A DNA stretch of 11,318 nucleotides from NCBI GenBank assembly GCA_002298155.1, contig DBME01000361.1, positions 1,800-13,117 of the forward strand, written 5' to 3'. Both the position numbers and the translations under genes were made by a program. This DNA comes from Holophagaceae bacterium UBA706 (GTDB lineage: Bacteria > Acidobacteriota > Holophagae > Holophagales > Holophagaceae). Shown here in pieces: positions 7,470 through 11,318 of this stretch. The notes below the pieces were generated by a model. It did not search any database, was not told the DNA's origin, and saw only the letters and a program-made list of their open reading frames with translations. Positions within the stretch are counted from its first letter, which is position 1, and each line of letters starts with the position of its first letter.

Positions 7470-7660
7470 GGGTGGTTCTCCGTTGGGGTGGATGGCTCGT
7501 TCCTGCGGGATGCCTGCCCTCGGGCTGCACAATTCAACGTACGCCCAAACGGGCGCTTGAGAATGCTGATTTTGCGATTGAATCCTTGTTGCGAAAATCA
7601 ACGAACGGACCCTTGGATAGCCAAGTGTGCATACTGGGGGGGATAGGTCCAGGAGCCTCC
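7470..7660. other. Divergent intergenic region between the lipoprotein and GNAT genes
   Basis: These 191 bases must hold promoters for both directions. AT content rises in 7557-7600. CGCCC/GGGCG (7542-7546 and 7551-7555) forms a short hairpin with a four-base loop. The inverted repeat described separately lies just to its right. I could not pick -35/-10 pairs with confidence; CATACT at 7630-7635 is a weak -10 candidate for the GNAT gene. Confidence 0.5.
7567..7600. promoter_or_regulatory. Inverted repeat, possible operator
   Basis: TGATTTT at 7567-7573 and AAAATCA at 7594-7600 are perfect inverted seven-base arms around a 20-base spacer. TTGCGA is also repeated directly at 7572-7577 and 7589-7594. 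The position between two divergent genes suits a dimeric regulator, but no regulator gene lies nearby and the match could be chance in an AT-richer patch. Confidence 0.3.
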
Positions 7661-8164
7661 ATGTTCGTTCGCCAGGGTACGCTCGAGGATGTGGATGGGG
7701 TCATGGGGGTGGTCGGCCGGGTGGTTCCGCTCATGCAGGCCTCGGGCAACTTGCAGTGGGATTCGGCCTATCCCAATCCGCAGGTCTTCGAAAAGGACGT
7801 GGCGGAGGGCCAGCTCTGGGTGGCGGAGGAGGCGGGGCGCGTAGTGGGCTTCGCGGCGATCACCACCGACCAGGAGCCCGAATACGCGGACGTCGGCTGG
7901 GATCTCACCGAGACGGCCGTGGTGGTCCATCGTCTGGCCGTGGACCCGGCCGCCCGGGGGCGTGGGGTGGCGGAAGCGCTCATGCGCCAGGCGGAGGAGG
8001 TGGCGAGGGCCCGTGGGATCGACGTGCTGCGCCTGGACACCAACACCCGGAACGAGGCGACCCAGCGGCTCTTCCCGAAGCTGGGCTACGTTTTCGCCGG
8101 AGAGATCGGACTGGGTTTCCGGCCCGGCCTGCGGTTTCTTTGCTACGAAAAGCGACTGAGGTAA
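7661..8164 (+). CDS. GNAT-family N-acetyltransferase
   Basis: This 167-residue protein has the usual GNAT layout, which transfers an acetyl group from acetyl-CoA to an amine. It opens with the typical first strand MFVRQGTLEDVDGV, has a central strand pair (QLWVAEEAGRVVGFAAI, 51-67), then motif A at 88-119 with VHRLAVDPAARGRGVAEALM. The acetyl-CoA pyrophosphate loop is RGRGVA at 99-104 (R/Q-x-x-G-x-G/A). Motif B follows in LRLDTNTRNEATQRLFPKLG (123-142). Length is normal for the family, and the substrate cannot be told from sequence. The ATG at 7661 is preceded by AGGAG five bases away, so the in-frame extension upstream is rejected. It is cytoplasmic, reads alone between the lipoprotein (divergent) and the TonB receptor, and ends about 150 bases before the receptor. 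Confidence 0.93.
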   Translation: MFVRQGTLEDVDGVMGVVGRVVPLMQASGNLQWDSAYPNPQVFEKDVAEGQLWVAEEAGRVVGFAAITTDQEPEYADVGWDLTETAVVVHRLAVDPAARGRGVAEALMRQAEEVARARGIDVLRLDTNTRNEATQRLFPKLGYVFAGEIGLGFRPGLRFLCYEKRLR

Positions 8165-8193
8165 GCCTGCGCGAATCGCAACGGCTTTGCCCC

Positions 8194-8213
8194 TCCCAGG
8201 CCTGCCTGAGGGA
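8194..8213 (+). terminator. Possible hairpin downstream of the GNAT gene
   Basis: TCCC (8194-8197) and AGG (8198-8200) can pair with CCT (8205-8207) and GGGA (8210-8213), with a four-base loop and a GA bulge. It sits 30 bases after the GNAT stop, but no T-run follows, so it is at best a weak or factor-dependent terminator. Confidence 0.25.
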
Positions 8214-8218
8214 CCCGC

Positions 8219-8234
8219 ATATTTATGCAAATAT
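8219..8234. promoter_or_regulatory. AT-rich palindrome upstream of the TonB receptor
   Basis: ATATTT (8219-8224) and AAATAT (8229-8234) are perfect inverted arms around ATGC, in an AT-rich island about 85 bases before the receptor start. This resembles an operator half-site arrangement or promoter DNA. TATACA (8232-8237) and GATAAA (8250-8255) are possible -10 elements without a good -35. Confidence 0.35.
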
Positions 8235-8304
8235 ACACACCGGGGTGATGATAAAGTCAATTTCCCCACAAGGACAGCCTCACGATAACTCCTACGTTTT
8301 CCAT

Positions 8305-8309
8305 GGAGA
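8305..8309 (+). promoter_or_regulatory. Ribosome binding site deciding the TonB receptor start
   Basis: GGAGA lies eight bases before the ATG at 8318. It overlaps the earlier in-frame ATG at 8303, which therefore cannot be the start served by it. Confidence 0.7.
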
Positions 8310-8317
8310 TTGCTCAT

Positions 8318-10345
8318 ATGAGACTCCGTCTTGTCCCGTCCTTCGCCCTCGGCCTCGTGGCCACGCTTCCCCTGGCGGCCCAGGCCCGGCCGCGTCCGGA
8401 AGCGCCCCCAGCGGTGGACGTGGCCGGTGAACTGGACGACTTCGTCAACACCGACCTCATCGGCGCCGCCAGCAAGCGCATGCAGGACGTCGCCAGCGCC
8501 CCGGCCGACGTGGTGGTGATCCGCTCCAGCGACCTCGCCGCCCTGGGCTACCGCACCCTGGGTGACGCCCTGGGCGGCGTGCTGGGCTTCCGCACCAACG
8601 AGGACCACGGCTACCAGGGGATGGCCTCCGCGGGGATGTACATCCTGGGCGACCAGAACACGCGCATCCTCGTGCTCCTGGACGGCCACGCCCTCAACAG
8701 TCCCGCCGAGGTGGGCTCCAGCAAGGTGGGCGAGGATTTCGGCCTGCCCCTGGAACTGGTGGACCACATCGAGGTGGTGCGCGGTCCCGCGTCGAGCCTG
8801 TACGGCAGCAACGCCTTCCTCGCGCTGGTCAACGTCGTCTCCAAGGCCGCCGAAGGTTCCGAAAAGCATTCCACGCAGGGCGCCCTCACCGCCGGCACCG
8901 GCGGCCTCGCCGAGCTCTGGGCGCAGCAGCGCCTCACCCTGGGCGGCGTCACGGCCTCCCTCATGGTCTCCGGCTTCCAGCGCCGCGGGCAGGCACGGGA
9001 ATTCCCGGAACTGCAGGACACCGCCCTGCCGGCGGACGCGGACCGGGAGGAGCGCGAGAGCGCCTACCTCTACGTCAAGGGCGCCGACTGGAGCTTCGCG
9101 GGCTCGGCCATCAGCCGCACGCAGCGGCTGGCCTCCGGACCCTACGAGGCCATCCCCGGCGAGAACGGCACCTTCTACCGGAACCGCCGGCTGTCGGGGG
9201 ACTTCAAGTGGGAACCCCAGGCGGGGGATGTCCACTGGCTGGTGCGGCTCTTCGGGGACAGGAACGAATTCGGGGACAGCTTCCTCAAGGATGGCGGCGC
9301 GGGCACGACCTTCATCCAGGCCGACCGGGACCCCGACCGCAGCCTCGGGGCTGAAGTGCAGGGCCGCATGGCCCTGGGGACGCGCTTCACGCTGACCTTC
9401 GGTTCGGAGCAGCAGTTCCATCGCTTCAACGGCGCCTACTTCGATCCCGATCCCGCTGCCCAGGTGCAGACCGACGTGGCCTACACCACGGGCAACACCT
9501 ACCTGGAGGGGAACTGGGAACCTGACGCCCACTGGAACCTCGTGGGCGGGGTGCAGCGCGCGGACTGGCGCCCCACGCGAGTGCGCAACACGGTCGGCGG
9601 CGTGGGCCAGGACGGCGAGCTTTCGAGCTTCTCCCGCTATACGCCGAGGTTCACCCTGATCTGGAAGCCCGGCGGCCACGACGTGGTGAAGTTCATCTTC
9701 GGGCAGGGCTTCCGCTCTCCCACCATCTTCGAGCGCTACTACACGGACGAGGTGTCCCAGTTGCCCAACCCCGCCATGAAGCCTGAGGTCATCACCAGCG
9801 AACAGGTTTCGTGGACGCGCAAATGGTCCCGCGCGTGGCGCACCCATCTGGCGGCGAGCAATTTCTCCATGGAGGACGCCATCATTCCGGCGGTGCTGCC
9901 CGGTGACCTCATCCAGTACCAGAACGGGCTCGCCCACTGGCAGGGCAAGGCGGTCGAACTGGAGGCCTCCTGGCGCCGCGCCGCCACCGAAGCCTCCTTC
10001 GGCGCGGGCTACTACCACTGGACGTCCCAGGGCCAGACCCTGCCCAACGTCAGCCGCTTCAACGGCCTGGCCAAGGTCATCCACCGTCTGGAGACCTGGA
10101 GCTTGGCCGGGGAGGCGCGCTACACCTCCGGCCGGGAGAACACGGAGACCGGCACCCAGGTGCCCGCCAACTGGACCCTGCGGGGCTCCCTGCGCCGGGA
10201 ACTGGAGTTCGGGTGGGCCCAGCTCACCGTGGAGGACGCCACCAACAGCCGCCGCCGGGACCTGGTCTCCTCGGAGTACGATCCCGTCACCTGGATGGCC
10301 GGCGACGGCCGTTCGGCGCGGCTCACCCTGGGGGCGCGCTTCTGA
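8318..10345 (+). CDS. TonB-dependent outer-membrane receptor
   Basis: This 675-residue protein starts with a signal peptide (Arg-containing n-region, hydrophobic core 9-20, likely cut after AQA at 21-23). The plug domain spans about 60-178: APADVVVIRSSDLAALGYRT at 61-80, RILVLLDGHALNS at 116-128 and IEVVRGPASSLYGSNAFLAL at 151-170, the strongly conserved plug end. The rest is a beta-barrel of alternating polar and aromatic strands ending in Phe (LTLGARF), the outer-membrane assembly signal. The plug opening (DLIGAASKRMQDVASAPADV) resembles CirA/BtuB-like receptors. There is no N-terminal signalling or carboxypeptidase-like domain, and no clear TonB box. It imports some siderophore, cobalamin, sugar or similar ligand with TonB-ExbBD energy; the ligand is not deducible and no partner transporter is in the window. 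A clear Fur box is not seen upstream. Its stop directly abuts the stop of the convergent hydrolase. Confidence 0.93.
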   Translation: MRLRLVPSFALGLVATLPLAAQARPRPEAPPAVDVAGELDDFVNTDLIGAASKRMQDVASAPADVVVIRSSDLAALGYRTLGDALGGVLGFRTNEDHGYQGMASAGMYILGDQNTRILVLLDGHALNSPAEVGSSKVGEDFGLPLELVDHIEVVRGPASSLYGSNAFLALVNVVSKAAEGSEKHSTQGALTAGTGGLAELWAQQRLTLGGVTASLMVSGFQRRGQAREFPELQDTALPADADREERESAYLYVKGADWSFAGSAISRTQRLASGPYEAIPGENGTFYRNRRLSGDFKWEPQAGDVHWLVRLFGDRNEFGDSFLKDGGAGTTFIQADRDPDRSLGAEVQGRMALGTRFTLTFGSEQQFHRFNGAYFDPDPAAQVQTDVAYTTGNTYLEGNWEPDAHWNLVGGVQRADWRPTRVRNTVGGVGQDGELSSFSRYTPRFTLIWKPGGHDVVKFIFGQGFRSPTIFERYYTDEVSQLPNPAMKPEVITSEQVSWTRKWSRAWRTHLAASNFSMEDAIIPAVLPGDLIQYQNGLAHWQGKAVELEASWRRAATEASFGAGYYHWTSQGQTLPNVSRFNGLAKVIHRLETWSLAGEARYTSGRENTETGTQVPANWTLRGSLRRELEFGWAQLTVEDATNSRRRDLVSSEYDPVTWMAGDGRSARLTLGARF

Positions 10346-10348
10346 TCA
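10343..10348. other. Abutting convergent stop codons (TGATCA)
   Basis: The receptor stop TGA (10343-10345) is followed immediately by the complement of the hydrolase stop (10346-10348), forming TGATCA. No terminator can lie between the coding regions, so the two transcripts must overlap at their 3' ends or end inside the opposing gene. Confidence 0.9.
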
Positions 10349-11318
10349 GAGATCCCCGATGCGGTTGACCAGCCGCGTCCACAGCTCCCCGCCGCCGGCG
10401 CCGTTGGTCATGATGACCAGCCCGCTGCCGCGGCTGGGATCGAACTGGCTGTAGCAGCGGAAGCCGGAACCGTTGGACCCGGAGTGGTGGTAGATCCTGC
10501 CCCGGGCGGTGAGGTTCACGGACCAGCCCAGGCACCAGCCCGCGCGGGTGCCGCGGGCGTCGCCGGGGCGCTCCATGGGCTCCCGGGCGTCCAGCATGAC
10601 CTGGGGCGTGAGGCACGCACCCAGGGAGGTCTGGGACAGGGCCGCCGTGCCCGCGCCGGCGGGTTTCAGGAAGGCGAGCAGGAACTTCGCATAGTCCCCC
10701 GGTGTCGTGTACAGGGAGTAGGCGGCGTTGGCGTGGCGGTAGGCGGTGCGTTCCTTGAACGACCCGTCGGCCTTGTGCCCGGCGGCGAGGTTGGGATCCA
10801 GGGCCGGGGTCCACACGAAGCTGCTGGACGCCATGCCCAGGGGGCCGAACACCAGACGCTGGGCCAGGAGCTCCAGGGGCTCGTCGGCGAGGTGCTCGAC
10901 CACGCGTTGCAGGTAGAACATGCCCTCCCCGGAGTAGGCAAAGCGCAGCCCCGGCGGAAACAGGACCGGAACGGGACCCTCCCGCTCCTCTCCGCCCTTG
11001 CGCCAGTTGGGAAGACCCGACGTGTGGTCCAGCACCATGCGGGCGGTGATGCGCGCACGCTCCTCCTGGCGGGGCAGGGTGTCCTCCGCGAGGTACGAAC
11101 CCAGGGGCCGGTCCAGGTCCAGGAGCCCCTGGTCCACCAGCCGGAGGACGACATAGGTGAACACGGGCTTGGACATGGAACACGCCTCGAAGACCGTCTC
11201 CGCCTTCACCGGCGGCCCCCCCGCGGTGGCGGCGCCGAAGGCCCCGGTCCACTGCACGGCGCCATCCCGGATGACCGCGACACTGACGCCGGGCACGTGA
11301 TGTTCCGCCATGAGGCCG
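10346..11318 (-). CDS. Class C beta-lactamase-like serine hydrolase, 5' end outside the window
   Basis: About 324 residues are visible on the minus strand and the frame stays open past the right edge. The residues before the first Met (Gly-Leu) and the family pattern MAEHHVPGVSVAVI suggest the true start and probable signal peptide lie beyond 11318. Numbering from that Met (ATG 11311-11309), the catalytic SxxK is SMSK at 45-48, the YxN-equivalent is YSG at 126-128, and the third motif is HSG at 276-278. LDHTSGLPNW (95-104) and PLGMASS (157-163) are typical of the serine beta-lactamase/penicillin-binding-like 'beta-lactamase' Pfam family, whose members include D-aminopeptidases, esterases and cell-wall carboxypeptidases. 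YSG instead of YxN argues against a true AmpC. The substrate is unknown. It is convergent with the TonB receptor and shares no intergenic base with it. Confidence 0.88.
   Translation of the reverse strand, partial: GLMAEHHVPGVSVAVIRDGAVQWTGAFGAATAGGPPVKAETVFEACSMSKPVFTYVVLRLVDQGLLDLDRPLGSYLAEDTLPRQEERARITARMVLDHTSGLPNWRKGGEEREGPVPVLFPPGLRFAYSGEGMFYLQRVVEHLADEPLELLAQRLVFGPLGMASSSFVWTPALDPNLAAGHKADGSFKERTAYRHANAAYSLYTTPGDYAKFLLAFLKPAGAGTAALSQTSLGACLTPQVMLDAREPMERPGDARGTRAGWCLGWSVNLTARGRIYHHSGSNGSGFRCYSQFDPSRGSGLVIMTNGAGGGELWTRLVNRIGDL

Noticed and set aside
8246..8259. Possible Fur box upstream of the TonB receptor
   Set aside because: TGATGATAAAGTCA shares only the outer TGA/TCA and part of GATAAT with the Fur consensus, too little to call.
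7598..10084. An 828-residue open frame on the minus strand, antisense to the TonB receptor and GNAT genes
   Set aside because: Its translation is rich in Gly, Ala, Val, His and Arg with no domain pattern, while the opposing frames encode clear families with good ribosome sites. High GC creates such antisense frames.
10346..11318. True AmpC beta-lactamase giving antibiotic resistance
   Set aside because: The second motif is YSG rather than YxN and the third is HSG rather than KTG, which fits the broader serine hydrolase family instead.

Overview
The window is GC-rich DNA from a Gram-negative bacterium. A TonB-dependent outer-membrane receptor, two proteins with export signals, and densely packed genes with clear Shine-Dalgarno sites support this. 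The gene families, especially a glycine-zipper lipoprotein with a VirB10-like beta domain, the TonB receptor plug type and an S41 protease, recall Acidobacteriota, perhaps Holophagae (Geothrix or Holophaga relatives). That taxonomic guess comes from remembered family distributions and is not proven here.

Left part (1-3356, all minus strand, read right to left): an SRPBCC ligand-binding protein, an ECF sigma factor, its ChrR-type zinc/cupin anti-sigma factor, a membrane fatty acyl desaturase, and an FAD-dependent amine-oxidase-like oxidoreductase cut by the left edge. Sigma/ChrR and desaturase/oxidoreductase overlap by ATGA, so this looks like one regulon unit. It resembles the singlet-oxygen/organic-peroxide RpoE-ChrR systems known from Rhodobacter sphaeroides, here joined to an oxygen-dependent desaturase. 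The likely logic is that oxidative damage inactivates ChrR, releases the sigma factor, and turns on lipid-modifying enzymes. A candidate sigma-dependent promoter lies just upstream of the SRPBCC gene.

Middle (3357-6568): a 337-base spacer, then two plus-strand genes of visibly lower GC content. They are a 176-residue putative membrane protein of unknown function and a 762-residue exported S41-family protease with a tricorn-like rather than CtpA-like active site.

Right part (6597-11318): a minus-strand lipoprotein (glycine zipper plus VirB10-like domain), a divergent plus-strand GNAT acetyltransferase, a plus-strand TonB-dependent receptor, and a convergent minus-strand class C beta-lactamase-like serine hydrolase cut by the right edge. 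The receptor and hydrolase stop codons abut with no intervening base. No tRNA, rRNA, CRISPR array, insertion sequence or attachment site was seen.
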